Source: Sandaracinaceae bacterium (GTDB lineage: Bacteria > Myxococcota_A > Polyangia > Polyangiales > Sandaracinaceae). From it: DNA of 13,372 nucleotides. The notes beneath the pieces are model-generated. The model saw nothing but the letters and a program-made list of their open reading frames with translations. It was not told the DNA's origin and did not search any database. Positions within the stretch are counted from its first letter, which is position 1, and each line of letters begins with the position of its first letter. Positions 1-9,407 of this stretch are shown here, piece after piece. The stretch spans positions 1-13,372 of the forward strand of contig JANWYL010000061.1 in assembly GCA_025056955.1 (NCBI GenBank), given 5' to 3'. A program made the position numbers and the translations under genes.

Positions 1-2
1 AG

Positions 3-3000
3 GCCCTTCGAAATGCTCCATCTGATGAAGCGATTTGGGATGAGCTCGAAGAGCTCGCCCAAACCCACGAGCGCCCAGAAGAAGTGGGAGCCCTTTTCAG
101 AGAGGCCCTTCGGTTGGGTTTGCCGCTTGACAGGATTGATCGGCTAGGGCAACGCGCCCTTGGCTTTCACGAGGAGTGGTTTGGGGAGGATTCGCCCCAC
201 CTCATCGAAGTGCTCGAAGCCGTGCTTGTGGTTGACCCCACCTTGCCTTGGCCCCTTGAGCGGTTGACTGTGCTTCTGACTGTTCGTGGGGAATGGGAAC
301 GCTTGCTTGGGCACTTCGATCGCGCAATTGCCGCTTCTCAGGGCGACCGCTTTCGCTTGGCACAACTTCTTGAGGAAGCGGCGCAAATCGCCAAGGAGTT
401 TGCAGGGCAGCCAAAGCGAGCGATTGCATATCTCCAAGCGCTTTTCGAGTTGCGTCCGCACGATGCACACCTCTTCGCTGTGCTCGAGCGTTTGCTTGAA
501 CGCGAGGAGCGATATCGGGATCTCGTTGAGCTTTGGCGGAAGAAACTCAGCGATTCTCCAGATGGGCAAGAACTCCGCTATCGAATTGCACGGGTGGAGC
601 TGGATCGGCTTGGAGATTGGGAAGGGGCCCTGGAAGATGCTCAGGTGCTCATGCGGGGAGGAGATGAGAGGGGGAAGGAAATGGCCTTTGAGGTCCTCAA
701 CACCTCGACCTTTTCTTTGGAAAGCCGGCGAAAGGCTGGTCAAATTTTGAGGGATTTTTATCGACAAAGCGGGGCGCTCGATGGGCTTGAGAAGGTGCTT
801 GAGGCATGGGTGCGTTTTGAAGAGGGGCAAGAGGCCATTGCCTTGCGGAGAGAACTCGGGAGGCTCAAAGAAAAGCGAGGTCAATGGGAGGAGGCCTTTG
901 ATCAGTGGGCGGCTCTCTTGCGCCTTGCGCCAGAAGACACGGAAGCCAAGCGCAAAGTTGAGGAGCTTGCGGAGAAGCTTGGCGACTTGAGGCGCCTGGC
1001 CCGCGTTTTTGAGGAAGGAGCGCAAGGGGCTCCTCCAGAAGTGGCGGGAGCCCTTTTGGTGGAAGCTGGGGAGCTTTGCCTAAAAGTTGGGGATAAGGAG
1101 AAAGCCGAAAGCGATTTCAGGGCTTTATTGGCCCTCGAAGGGGTCCCCGCACCAATTCGGGTCAAAGCCCTGAGGCACCTTCTCGATCTTTTCTCTGCTG
1201 AAGCGCGGGCCAAGGAGCGGCTTTACGTGCTTGGGCTTCTCGCTGAGGTTGAAGCATCCCCAGGGGAGCGCAAGGAAATTCTAGGGCAGGCTGCCAAGCT
1301 CGCAGAAGCGCTTGGCGAGTTCGAGCAAAGCGCTGCTTTTTGGCAAAAGCGCCTGGACTTGTCGGCTGAGGATCTCGAAGCACACGAGCGCTTGATCGCT
1401 CTTTGGCGCAAGGCGGGGCGGGTCCGTGAGTGGGTTCAGGCGCTTGATAGGCGGATGGCGCTTGGCGTTGAGCCCTCGGTGCGGCGAGCGATTGGTATAG
1501 ATATTGCGCTTGCCCTTGAGGCCATTGGGGAGCTTGGAGAGGCTTGGGAGCGGCTCCAGGGCTTGGCCTCGGAATTTGGGGAGGATGGAGAAATCGGGGA
1601 TGCGATGGTGCGGGTTGCCTTTGCGCGGGGGGACATGGAGGCGCTTCGTGGCTTGCTCGGACGGATTGCAGAACGCGAGCGGCGGAGGGCTGTCGATGGG
1701 CTTGTGCGTTTTGTGGCGCTTCAAAGGCAAGGGGGGGCTTCAGGAGCCGAAGTGGCATCGGCACTCGCTCGGGTTCTCGAATTCGATCCGGGGCACGAAG
1801 AGGCGCGGCGGCTGCTAAAGGATTTGCTCAGTGATCCTCAGGCGCAAAAAGAAGCTGCAGAAGCGCTTGCCAGAGCGGCAATTGCCAGGGGCGAGTTTGA
1901 GGAGGTGCTCGATCTTCTGGATGTGCGCCTTGAGCATGCGAGCGATGAGGGCAGCCGCTACCGATTGTTCCGGGAGGCGGCTGAAATCGCGGTGCGGCTT
2001 GGAGAACTCAACCGAGGCTTGGAATATTGGGCCAATGTCCTTCGCCTGCGTCCTGAGGAGAAGGAAGGAGATGCGCTGCTCGGACAGCTTGCGCAAGTGA
2101 CGGGGAGATGGAGTGAAGCCGGTTTGGCTTGTGCGGAGGCAGCCCAAAGGGCTCAGAATTTGGCAAGGGCGATTGAACTTTTCAAGCGGGCGGCTGAGTT
2201 TCAAATGCGAGGAGAAATGGGAGAGGGGGCAGTGCGCAGTGCACTCGAAGCCCTAAGGAGGCGCCCGAGCGATGTGGAGTGGGCCAGTTGGGTGCTTCAG
2301 GCATGTGGAGCCAGTGGCGCTCAAGTGGCCAAAGAAGGCGCGGAGGCATGGGTGCTCGTTGCAATCGCCCAACGCAGGCTCGAGCCGGCGTGGATTGAGG
2401 CTGGGGAGCGCTGTGCTGAGGCCATTGGTTGGCTGCCGTGGGTGAGGGCAGTGCAGGAAGTGTTTGCTGCCAAACTCAATGAGGAAATCACCAGGCGAAG
2501 CGCCAAAGACGCCCGTTCGATTGGGCTTGGAGAGCTTGCCTGTGCCATCGAGCGGGTTTTGGCACGATGGTATCGCGAGCGTTTGGGGGATGAGGAAGAG
2601 GCCCGTCAAGCCATGCGCAGGGCCATCGCTCATGATGATTCGGATGTGCATGCACTGGCTGAGCTCATTGAGCTTGAGCGCCGAGCGCCAAGCAAGGCCC
2701 TTTTCGATGCGCTCGTCATGATGGCTGAGCGCCAACCGGGGCGCCTTGATCTGTGGATGGAGGCCGCAGGGTTTGCAGCGCAAAATTTGCGCGATGCGCG
2801 GCTTTTGCGGCGGGTGCTCGAGCGGCTTTTTGGTGAAGCGGCCCGGAAGTGGCGAGAAGGTGCTGAGGGCGAAGCCTTGTCAGCTGGCGCAGGGGCTCGC
2901 TGGGCAATAGAGTATTTGGTAGCGCTCGAGATCGAAGAGGGGAGGGCAGAGCGAGCCATCGAATGGCTGCTCGAACTTTCAAGGCTGCCTGTGGGGCCAG

Positions 3001-6000
3001 AAGAGCGGCAGGCGCTTTTCCGTCGGGCGGGCGAAATTGCTCTTAACAACAAAGACGAAGAGCGTGCCCTTTCGTTGTTTGAAGCGGCTGTGCAGGGCTC
3101 GCTCGCAGATGAAAAGGCAGTCAACGAATTGGCCAAGGCCTATGAGCGGAGGGGCCGCATCCCCGAGCTCCTGGGCCTGAGAAAGCGGGAGCTTGGTCTT
3201 GAGCTGCCTTTGGAGAGGCGCCTTGCGGTGCGGCTTGAGGTGGCAAGGCTTCTCGGGATTCTCGAAGATTCGGGGGAGCGTCTGGCACTCTTGCGAGCCA
3301 ACCTTGCAGAATCACCGGGGCATCTCCCATCGCTCAGGGCCCTCCAAGCGGTGCTCGAATCCCGCGGTCGGAGCAGCGAGCTCTATGAAGTTTTGGCAGC
3401 TCAAGCCACTCAGCTCGAAGGGAGCGATCCAAAGCAAGCGGGAGAGCTATGGGCAAAGTGTGCCCGCTTGGCCGAAGAGCGCCTTTCGGATCCCGAAAAG
3501 GCTGTCTTTGCTTATGAACGTGTGGCTTCTCTTACAGCGGATCCGATGGCATACGAGGCGCTTGCCCAGTTGTCGATGGCAAAAGGCGAAGTGCATCGGG
3601 CTGCGGAGTGGCTTGAGCGCTCGCTTGAGTTGAGGAAAGGGAGAGATCGGGTGCCCACCCTTCTCAAGCTTGCCGAGGTGCGCTTGTCGACAGGGCGGCA
3701 CGATTTGGCTGTGCTTGCCCTCGAGCGGGCACTTGCAGAAGCGCGAGACGATGTGTCCATTCGGGAGCGGCTTGCGCTTCTCTATCGCTCTCAGCGCTCC
3801 TTCGAAAAGCTGGCTGTATTGCTCAGCGAAAATGCGGAGCTCGTCAGTACAAGCGATCCGGAACGGGCTGTGAATCTGGCCAAAGAAGGGATTCAGCTTT
3901 TCCGCGAGGAGTTGAGAAAGCCAGAACGGGCCCTGCCTTTGCTTGAGCTGCTCAGGAGGCTTGAGCGGCTTGACCATGAGACGAAGCTGGCCCTGGCCGA
4001 GGTCTACCGCCTTGTCGGGAGAATCGATGATTCCCGTGCCCTGCTTGAGGAGCTGCTTGCGGAGTACGGTCGCAGGCGTTCTCCTGAACGGGCGCAAGTT
4101 CATTTCCAGCTCGCTCACGTGGCCTTGGCCCAAGGCAACTTGGCTGAGGCGCTCGAGCAGCTCGACAAGGCTTCTGGCATGGACATGGGAAACCAACGGA
4201 TCTTGCGAATGCTTGGCGAAGTCGCTGTGCAGGCAGGTCAATTCGATCGGGCCGAACGGGCCTATCGCGGGCTTTTGCTTGCCCTGCGGCGGCATGCGCC
4301 CGAGTCAGAGGCAATTGAAGTGGGGCCAAGCGAGGTTTTCTACGAGCTGGCTCGGCTTGCTCAGCTTCGCGGTCAAAGGGAGCAGGCGAAAGAGCTTCTC
4401 GAAAATGCCAAGGAGAGCGCAAAGCAGCACTTGAGCGAAGCGTCTCGCTTTGTAAAGGCCTTGCTTCGAGCGAGGGATTTAGCGCTTGCAGAGGAGATGA
4501 TTGCGTGGCGCCTTGAGCGGGAAAGCGAAGGAGAGGGGCGGGCACGAGCCCTTTTCGACCGTGCAGAGCTTTTTGTGCTCAAAGGCGATTTTCGTGCAGC
4601 GCTCGAGTCGCGTCTTGAAGGGCTTCGGTGTGCCAAAGACCCTGTCGCCGAGCTTGAGGCCACTGAAAGATTGGCTTTTGAGGCCAACGCGGGAGAGCGC
4701 TACGCAGAGGCGATTTTGCAGATGAGCGAGCGGTTGAGGCGCAAAGAAGATGCGATGCTCGTTTCGGAGCTTCTGCTTTCTGCGGCCAGGGTGCTGGAGG
4801 AGGCGGTTGAGCGGGCCTCCCCAATAAGCAAAGAGACATTGATCGATAAGGCAGTCGAGCTTTTGCGTCGCGTGGAATCCATAGGTTCAAGGGTGGTTGA
4901 GGCATGGCGTGCGCTCGTCCGAATTGCCAAAAAGCGGGGCGACTGGGTTGAAGAGGTTCGGGTGCTCAGGCGCATGCTCGCTTCCGGCATCTCAGAGGAA
5001 GCCATGGGTGGAGTGCCATTGATTGACCCAGCCCAGCGCATCGAAGCGCTCTATCGGATCGCAGAAGTGGAGCTCAAAAGCGAGGAAAGCATCGATTCGG
5101 GCTTGAGTGCCCTTGAAGAGGCCGTGCAAGGCGATGGAAATCACTCGCGGGCAGCGCGCTTGCTTGAGCAAGCCGTGCGCATCCACGGGCCGAAGATGCG
5201 TTTGCTTCAGGCTTGGGAGCGGAGCGCGCTGGCATCTCGTGAGCCTTCTCTTCGGTATGCCCTTTTGCGCTTTCGCCTGCTTGAGCGAGGGGAGTCAGTA
5301 GGCTGGGAGCAAGTGCTTGAAGCAATTCAACTGGCCCGCGAAATTGGGGATGATTCTTCCCTTGAGGGCTTCTTGCTCCGGGCAGCAAAGCTTCTTGAGG
5401 AGCAGCCTGAGCGTTGGCCTGAGGCCGTATGGGTGGCGATTGAGCTTGCAGAGCGCAAAGCCAGGGCGGGAGAAAAGGGAGAGGCCTTGGCATGGCTCAA
5501 AAAGGCAAGGGAAGTGGTGGCGGAAGCCGAGGAGAGCAAAGAAATCGAGCTCCTTTGGCGCATTCGGGAGCTGGCACGCGGTGGAGTGGATCCCCGGAGC
5601 GAGGCCGAGGCATTGATGCGGCTTGTGGAACTCCAACCTGGAAACCGAGCGCTTTGGGGAGAGCTGCGCCGTTTCTTCGCCCAAAGGGGCGATCGCTCAG
5701 GACATGAAGCGGCCATGCGTCGGGCCATCGAGAGGCTTGAGGCGCCTTCTGAGCGAAATGCTTTGCGCTTGGTTTTGGCGCAAAGCTTGGATGAGGATTA
5801 CGGGGCAGAGGAAGAAGCGATTGCGCTTTTGCGGGAGGCTCTGGAAGAGCAACCTGATGATGCCGAAGCGTACGCGCGTCTTTTTTCCCTCCTTGAGCGC
5901 AAAGGGGATGCATTGGGGGTTGCTTCGATGCTCGAACGGGCCATTGAAGCAGCCCGCAGCCGCGGTGATGCGGCAAAAGTTGCTGAACTTGCCCTCAAGC

Positions 6001-7775
6001 AAGGTGCTTGGCTTGAGGCAGTGGATCGTAACCAGGCGATCGAGAGCTATCGCATGGGGCTCGATTGGAGTCCGGAAGATCCTCAGTTGCTTCGCGCTTT
6101 GTATCGTTGCTTGGAAAAGGAGGGAAGAACCCAAGAGAGGGCCAGTTGGGGCGAGCGGTTTTTGAAGCATTGCGCTCAAGAAGAAGTGCAATCGCTTGCA
6201 CTAGAGCTTGTGGGGCTTTACCGGGAGGCAGAAGATGAAGAGGGGGTGGGCAGGGTTTTGCGCAACGCGATTGAGCGTGCTCCCAACGAGCCAAGGCTTG
6301 TCGAAGAATGGATCGCTTGGCTTAGGGCCCAAGGCGAATGGCAAGAACTGGCCGACCTTTATGCCCGTCAGGCCGAAATGATCCAAGACCCAAAGCAGAG
6401 GAGATGGCGCTGGCTCGAAGCGGCTCGTCTGTATAGGCAAACCGGGGATGGCACTCGAAGCTTGGCTGTTTTAAGGCAAGCAGCTTCGGAAAACCCAAGC
6501 GATCTTGAACTCCTCTGGGAATTCATTGAGGCTGCCAGAGCGGCGGGGCAGCCTGAAGCAGCGCTTGACCTTCTCGATCAGGTGCTTGAGGCGGAAGGCA
6601 AAAACGCCCAAGTTTGGGTATGGCGTGCTGAGCTTCTGCGGGAGCTCGGTCGAAGGGGAGAAGCCGCATCGGCCCTTGAGAGGGCCGCACGGCTTGAGCC
6701 TCGCTTCTTGAAGGATTGGATCGAGGCACTTGATGCATACAGGCTCGAGCTTCGTGAGCAAGGCCAGGTCACGGAGGAGCGTGGTGCATTGCTTCAATTG
6801 GTGAACCTCAACCAAGAAGCAGGGGAGCCTGGACGCGGCCTTGCGCTTCTTGAAGACTGGATTGCCCGCCATCCACAAGACCAGGAAGCCATCCACCGCT
6901 TCGTCGAGCTTGCGACTGGGCTTGGGCGCTTGGACCTCGCCTTTGATGGGCGCTTTGCGTTATTCAAGCTCGCATCTGGGGCCGAGCGCCTGGGATCTGC
7001 GATCGAGCTCTACGAACTTGCCCAGCATGTGGGGAAGGAGCAGGAAGTCAGGCCCTGGCTCGAAAGGCTGGCTCGCGAAGAGCCTGAGGCCCATTCTTTG
7101 CGGAGCCTGCTTGAACGCATCTATGCCCAAAACGAAGAGTGGGAGCAGCTCGCCGCATTGCTTGAGGCCGAAGCCCGTTGGTCGCCTCCAGATCGCCGGG
7201 CTTCGGTGCTCAAGCGCTGGGGAGAGCTTTTGCTGCATCGCTTGGGCGATGGCAAAGGAGCTGCTCGCGTTCTTAAGGAAGCGTATGCCCTTCAGCCAAG
7301 CGATGAGCTGATTTTGCTTCTTGCTGACGCCTACGTTGACGCCGAGGCGTATGATGATGCGGTCCAGCTCTTAAACGAAGCGATCCAGCAACGGATGCGC
7401 AAGAGAACGCCAGCCCTTGCGGAAATGCAACTGCGAATGGCCCGGCTGGCTGCTCTAAGTGGCGATACCAACACGCAGCTTGAGTGGCTCAAAGTGGCCT
7501 TTGAGACGGACAAAAACAACGGGGTGATTGCAGCTGAGCTTGCAGAGCTTGCGATGTCGCTTGGAGATGATGCGACTGCGATGAATGCGCTCAAAGCCAT
7601 CACCTTGCAGAAAACGCCAGGTCCAATGAGCAAGGCAGTGGCTTTTTTGCGGCAAGCCCAAATCTCGGCGCGTCAAGGTGATCGGCAAAAAGCCATTCTT
7701 TGGGCACGGCGAGCGCGCGTCGAAGACCCCAACTTAACTGAAGTGGACGAGTTTTTGCGCAGCTTGGGAGAGTGA
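3..7775 (+). CDS. Giant TPR-repeat protein, 5' end missing
   Basis: The frame is open from base 3 to the TGA at 7773-7775, giving 2590 visible residues. Codons 3-83 read as the same kind of helical sequence (including EAIWDELEELAQ), so the GTG at 84 is not the start and the true start lies left of the window. Almost the whole length is charged, Leu/Ala/Glu/Arg-rich helix pairs with TPR spacing. Clear units lie near 387-520, 4138-4284, 5796-5955 and 6460-6720, with phrases such as EALEEQPDDAEAYARLF. No catalytic motif, Cys cluster or long hydrophobic segment is seen. A signal peptide cannot be judged without the N-terminus. TPR arrays are protein-binding scaffolds, and this one is probably an assembly platform or a large periplasmic or cytoplasmic scaffold. 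Partners are unknown. The last 50 or so residues form a more canonical TPR cap (QGDRQKAILWARRARVEDP). The amidase gene follows after 6 bases. The repeat class is secure; the role is not. Confidence 0.93.
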   Translation, partial: ALRNAPSDEAIWDELEELAQTHERPEEVGALFREALRLGLPLDRIDRLGQRALGFHEEWFGEDSPHLIEVLEAVLVVDPTLPWPLERLTVLLTVRGEWERLLGHFDRAIAASQGDRFRLAQLLEEAAQIAKEFAGQPKRAIAYLQALFELRPHDAHLFAVLERLLEREERYRDLVELWRKKLSDSPDGQELRYRIARVELDRLGDWEGALEDAQVLMRGGDERGKEMAFEVLNTSTFSLESRRKAGQILRDFYRQSGALDGLEKVLEAWVRFEEGQEAIALRRELGRLKEKRGQWEEAFDQWAALLRLAPEDTEAKRKVEELAEKLGDLRRLARVFEEGAQGAPPEVAGALLVEAGELCLKVGDKEKAESDFRALLALEGVPAPIRVKALRHLLDLFSAEARAKERLYVLGLLAEVEASPGERKEILGQAAKLAEALGEFEQSAAFWQKRLDLSAEDLEAHERLIALWRKAGRVREWVQALDRRMALGVEPSVRRAIGIDIALALEAIGELGEAWERLQGLASEFGEDGEIGDAMVRVAFARGDMEALRGLLGRIAERERRRAVDGLVRFVALQRQGGASGAEVASALARVLEFDPGHEEARRLLKDLLSDPQAQKEAAEALARAAIARGEFEEVLDLLDVRLEHASDEGSRYRLFREAAEIAVRLGELNRGLEYWANVLRLRPEEKEGDALLGQLAQVTGRWSEAGLACAEAAQRAQNLARAIELFKRAAEFQMRGEMGEGAVRSALEALRRRPSDVEWASWVLQACGASGAQVAKEGAEAWVLVAIAQRRLEPAWIEAGERCAEAIGWLPWVRAVQEVFAAKLNEEITRRSAKDARSIGLGELACAIERVLARWYRERLGDEEEARQAMRRAIAHDDSDVHALAELIELERRAPSKALFDALVMMAERQPGRLDLWMEAAGFAAQNLRDARLLRRVLERLFGEAARKWREGAEGEALSAGAGARWAIEYLVALEIEEGRAERAIEWLLELSRLPVGPEERQALFRRAGEIALNNKDEERALSLFEAAVQGSLADEKAVNELAKAYERRGRIPELLGLRKRELGLELPLERRLAVRLEVARLLGILEDSGERLALLRANLAESPGHLPSLRALQAVLESRGRSSELYEVLAAQATQLEGSDPKQAGELWAKCARLAEERLSDPEKAVFAYERVASLTADPMAYEALAQLSMAKGEVHRAAEWLERSLELRKGRDRVPTLLKLAEVRLSTGRHDLAVLALERALAEARDDVSIRERLALLYRSQRSFEKLAVLLSENAELVSTSDPERAVNLAKEGIQLFREELRKPERALPLLELLRRLERLDHETKLALAEVYRLVGRIDDSRALLEELLAEYGRRRSPERAQVHFQLAHVALAQGNLAEALEQLDKASGMDMGNQRILRMLGEVAVQAGQFDRAERAYRGLLLALRRHAPESEAIEVGPSEVFYELARLAQLRGQREQAKELLENAKESAKQHLSEASRFVKALLRARDLALAEEMIAWRLERESEGEGRARALFDRAELFVLKGDFRAALESRLEGLRCAKDPVAELEATERLAFEANAGERYAEAILQMSERLRRKEDAMLVSELLLSAARVLEEAVERASPISKETLIDKAVELLRRVESIGSRVVEAWRALVRIAKKRGDWVEEVRVLRRMLASGISEEAMGGVPLIDPAQRIEALYRIAEVELKSEESIDSGLSALEEAVQGDGNHSRAARLLEQAVRIHGPKMRLLQAWERSALASREPSLRYALLRFRLLERGESVGWEQVLEAIQLAREIGDDSSLEGFLLRAAKLLEEQPERWPEAVWVAIELAERKARAGEKGEALAWLKKAREVVAEAEESKEIELLWRIRELARGGVDPRSEAEALMRLVELQPGNRALWGELRRFFAQRGDRSGHEAAMRRAIERLEAPSERNALRLVLAQSLDEDYGAEEEAIALLREALEEQPDDAEAYARLFSLLERKGDALGVASMLERAIEAARSRGDAAKVAELALKQGAWLEAVDRNQAIESYRMGLDWSPEDPQLLRALYRCLEKEGRTQERASWGERFLKHCAQEEVQSLALELVGLYREAEDEEGVGRVLRNAIERAPNEPRLVEEWIAWLRAQGEWQELADLYARQAEMIQDPKQRRWRWLEAARLYRQTGDGTRSLAVLRQAASENPSDLELLWEFIEAARAAGQPEAALDLLDQVLEAEGKNAQVWVWRAELLRELGRRGEAASALERAARLEPRFLKDWIEALDAYRLELREQGQVTEERGALLQLVNLNQEAGEPGRGLALLEDWIARHPQDQEAIHRFVELATGLGRLDLAFDGRFALFKLASGAERLGSAIELYELAQHVGKEQEVRPWLERLAREEPEAHSLRSLLERIYAQNEEWEQLAALLEAEARWSPPDRRASVLKRWGELLLHRLGDGKGAARVLKEAYALQPSDELILLLADAYVDAEAYDDAVQLLNEAIQQRMRKRTPALAEMQLRMARLAALSGDTNTQLEWLKVAFETDKNNGVIAAELAELAMSLGDDATAMNALKAITLQKTPGPMSKAVAFLRQAQISARQGDRQKAILWARRARVEDPNLTEVDEFLRSLGE
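7766..7772 (+). promoter_or_regulatory. Ribosome binding site of the amidase inside the TPR gene end
   Basis: GGGAGAG lies in the last codons of the TPR gene, with GGAGAG ending 9 bases before the ATG at 7782. The TPR stop (7773-7775) falls between this site and the start. Ribosomes finishing the TPR protein can therefore reload on the amidase start, which is the arrangement expected for translational coupling. It also fixes the ATG at 7782 as the amidase start. Confidence 0.7.
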
Positions 7776-7781
7776 GCTGGA

Positions 7782-9356
7782 ATGAAGATCCACGAAATGA
7801 GTGCCCTTGAGCTTCGCGAGGCCCTCAGGCGGAAGCGGTTGAGTTCTGTTGAAATCGTGGAGGCCCTTATCGCCCGAAGGCGAGCAATCGATGGAAAAAT
7901 CAATGCTTTCGTTTGTGATCTGAGCGAGTCAGCACTCAGGGAGGCACGCCGTGCCGATGCAGAGCGCATGGAGGCCATGGAGCGGGGCGAACTCGATGGC
8001 CTCCCTGTGCTTCACGGCCTCCCGATCACCATCAAAGACAACATTGATTTGCAGGGCACCCCCTCAACCTTGGGGCTGGCTTCCCGTCGAAATGCACTGG
8101 CCTCTAAGGATGCAGTGACTGTGAGCTTGGCCAAAAAAGCAGGGGCCATCGTCATTGGAAAAACCAACGTTCCTCAAACCCTTCTCGCCATGGAGACGAC
8201 CAACCACCTCTTTGGCACGACATCAAATCCGTGGGCCCTTGACCGGGCTCCTGGGGGGTCGAGCGGTGGAGAAGCTGCAGCGATTGCTTCGGGCGCAAGC
8301 GTGCTTGGCCTTGGGACGGACATTGGTGGTTCGCTGCGCATTCCGGCTGCGATGACTGGGATTGCGACCCTGAAACCCACCCTGCACCGCTGGTCCAACC
8401 GTGGGGTTGTGGGGCTCCTTGCTGGTCAAGAAATCGTGCGCGCGCAAATTGGCCCCATGGCCCGAAGCGCCGAAGAAGTTTCCTTCTTTTTTTGTGCGCT
8501 TGACGGAGCACTCCATGCCCAGCTCGATCCCGAAAGCCCACCCCTTCCAATCCCGGATCCCCGCAAGTTGGACATTCGGGGCTTGAGAATTGGTGTCTAT
8601 GAAGACGATGGCTTCATTACGCCCTCAGCACCATGCAAGCGGGCCGTGTGGCTTGCCGCTCGTTACCTTGAAGAAGGGGGAGCCTCGGTGGTGCCCTATG
8701 TTCCCCCATTTGCGGAAGAGCATTTTTATCTTTTCGTTTCGGCGATCACTGCTGATGGGCTTTTGGCCATCGAAAGGGGGCTGGGTCGCGAGCCTCCTAT
8801 CGCGCCGATTGCCCTCAACCGCCGTCTCAACCACGTCCCCCGCTGGGCCCGTGTGGTCTTTGCTGAGGTGCTTGAAATCTTTGGCGAAAAGAGGATTGCT
8901 CGGCTTTTTCAGTCGATTGGGAAGCGCAATGTGGATGCTTACTGGGAGTTGGCGAGGCGGCGCTTGGAGATGCAACGGGCCGAGCTCGATGCCTGGAATG
9001 CCCTTTCGCTTGATGCGCTCATTTGCCCTGCCACCGTGACCCCTGCGCCACCCCATGGAAGCACTTCTGATTTTGGGCCAGCCGCCGTCTACACGGCGCG
9101 TTACAACTTGCTCAATTTCCCCGCAGGTGTGATCGGCATCACCCGCGTTCTCCCCCACGAGACCGAGCGTCCTGAGCGCAAGGATCGCATCGATCGACGT
9201 GCCCAGGCCATCCAACAGGGCTCGGCGGGGTTGCCTGTGGGCGTGCAGGTTGTGGCTCGCCCATTTCGAGAAGAGGTGGTGCTTGCCATCATGATGCACA
9301 TCGAAAAAGAGGCCAAGCTTCGGGGAGAGGCCCCACCACTGCCAGTGGATCCCTAA
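7782..9356 (+). CDS. Amidase signature family enzyme, fatty acid amide hydrolase-like
   Basis: This 524-residue hydrolase should cleave a carboxamide through the Ser-cisSer-Lys triad of the amidase signature family. The triad is visible: Lys85 in PITIKDN, Ser160 in PGGSSGGE and nucleophile Ser184 in GTDIGGSLRIPA. The 75- and 24-residue spacings equal those of mammalian FAAH (Lys142, Ser217, Ser241). Further FAAH-like stretches are TNVPQTLL (128-135), LFGTTSNPW (143-151), NFPAGV, and GLPVGVQVVARPF near the C-terminus. There is no N-terminal transmembrane helix or signal peptide, so the protein is probably cytosolic, unlike membrane-anchored FAAH. GatA is less likely: no gatB or gatC is nearby and the C-terminal half follows FAAH-type amidases. 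The substrate cannot be read from sequence; lipid amides, aryl amides or amino-acid amides are possible. The gene starts 6 bases after the TPR stop. The family is certain and the FAAH subgroup likely. Confidence 0.95.
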   Translation: MKIHEMSALELREALRRKRLSSVEIVEALIARRRAIDGKINAFVCDLSESALREARRADAERMEAMERGELDGLPVLHGLPITIKDNIDLQGTPSTLGLASRRNALASKDAVTVSLAKKAGAIVIGKTNVPQTLLAMETTNHLFGTTSNPWALDRAPGGSSGGEAAAIASGASVLGLGTDIGGSLRIPAAMTGIATLKPTLHRWSNRGVVGLLAGQEIVRAQIGPMARSAEEVSFFFCALDGALHAQLDPESPPLPIPDPRKLDIRGLRIGVYEDDGFITPSAPCKRAVWLAARYLEEGGASVVPYVPPFAEEHFYLFVSAITADGLLAIERGLGREPPIAPIALNRRLNHVPRWARVVFAEVLEIFGEKRIARLFQSIGKRNVDAYWELARRRLEMQRAELDAWNALSLDALICPATVTPAPPHGSTSDFGPAAVYTARYNLLNFPAGVIGITRVLPHETERPERKDRIDRRAQAIQQGSAGLPVGVQVVARPFREEVVLAIMMHIEKEAKLRGEAPPLPVDP

Positions 9357-9407
9357 AAAGGTGCGGCCATTCCACAATGCCACTACCCAATCCGAGAAGC
9401 AGAGCTC

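Noticed and set aside
84..86. GTG at 84 as the start of the TPR gene
   Set aside because: The same frame is open back to base 3 and encodes the same kind of repeat sequence, so the gene begins outside the window.
144..1025. Antisense open frame of 293 codons opposite the TPR gene
   Set aside because: It is an artefact of rare TTA, CTA and TCA codons in the TPR gene. Its translation is Pro/Leu/Lys-rich with no family signal. The same holds for the other antisense frames, such as 3447-4295.
7782..9356. Amidase as the GatA subunit of tRNA amidotransferase
   Set aside because: No gatB or gatC is present in the window, and the C-terminal half resembles FAAH-type amidases rather than GatA.
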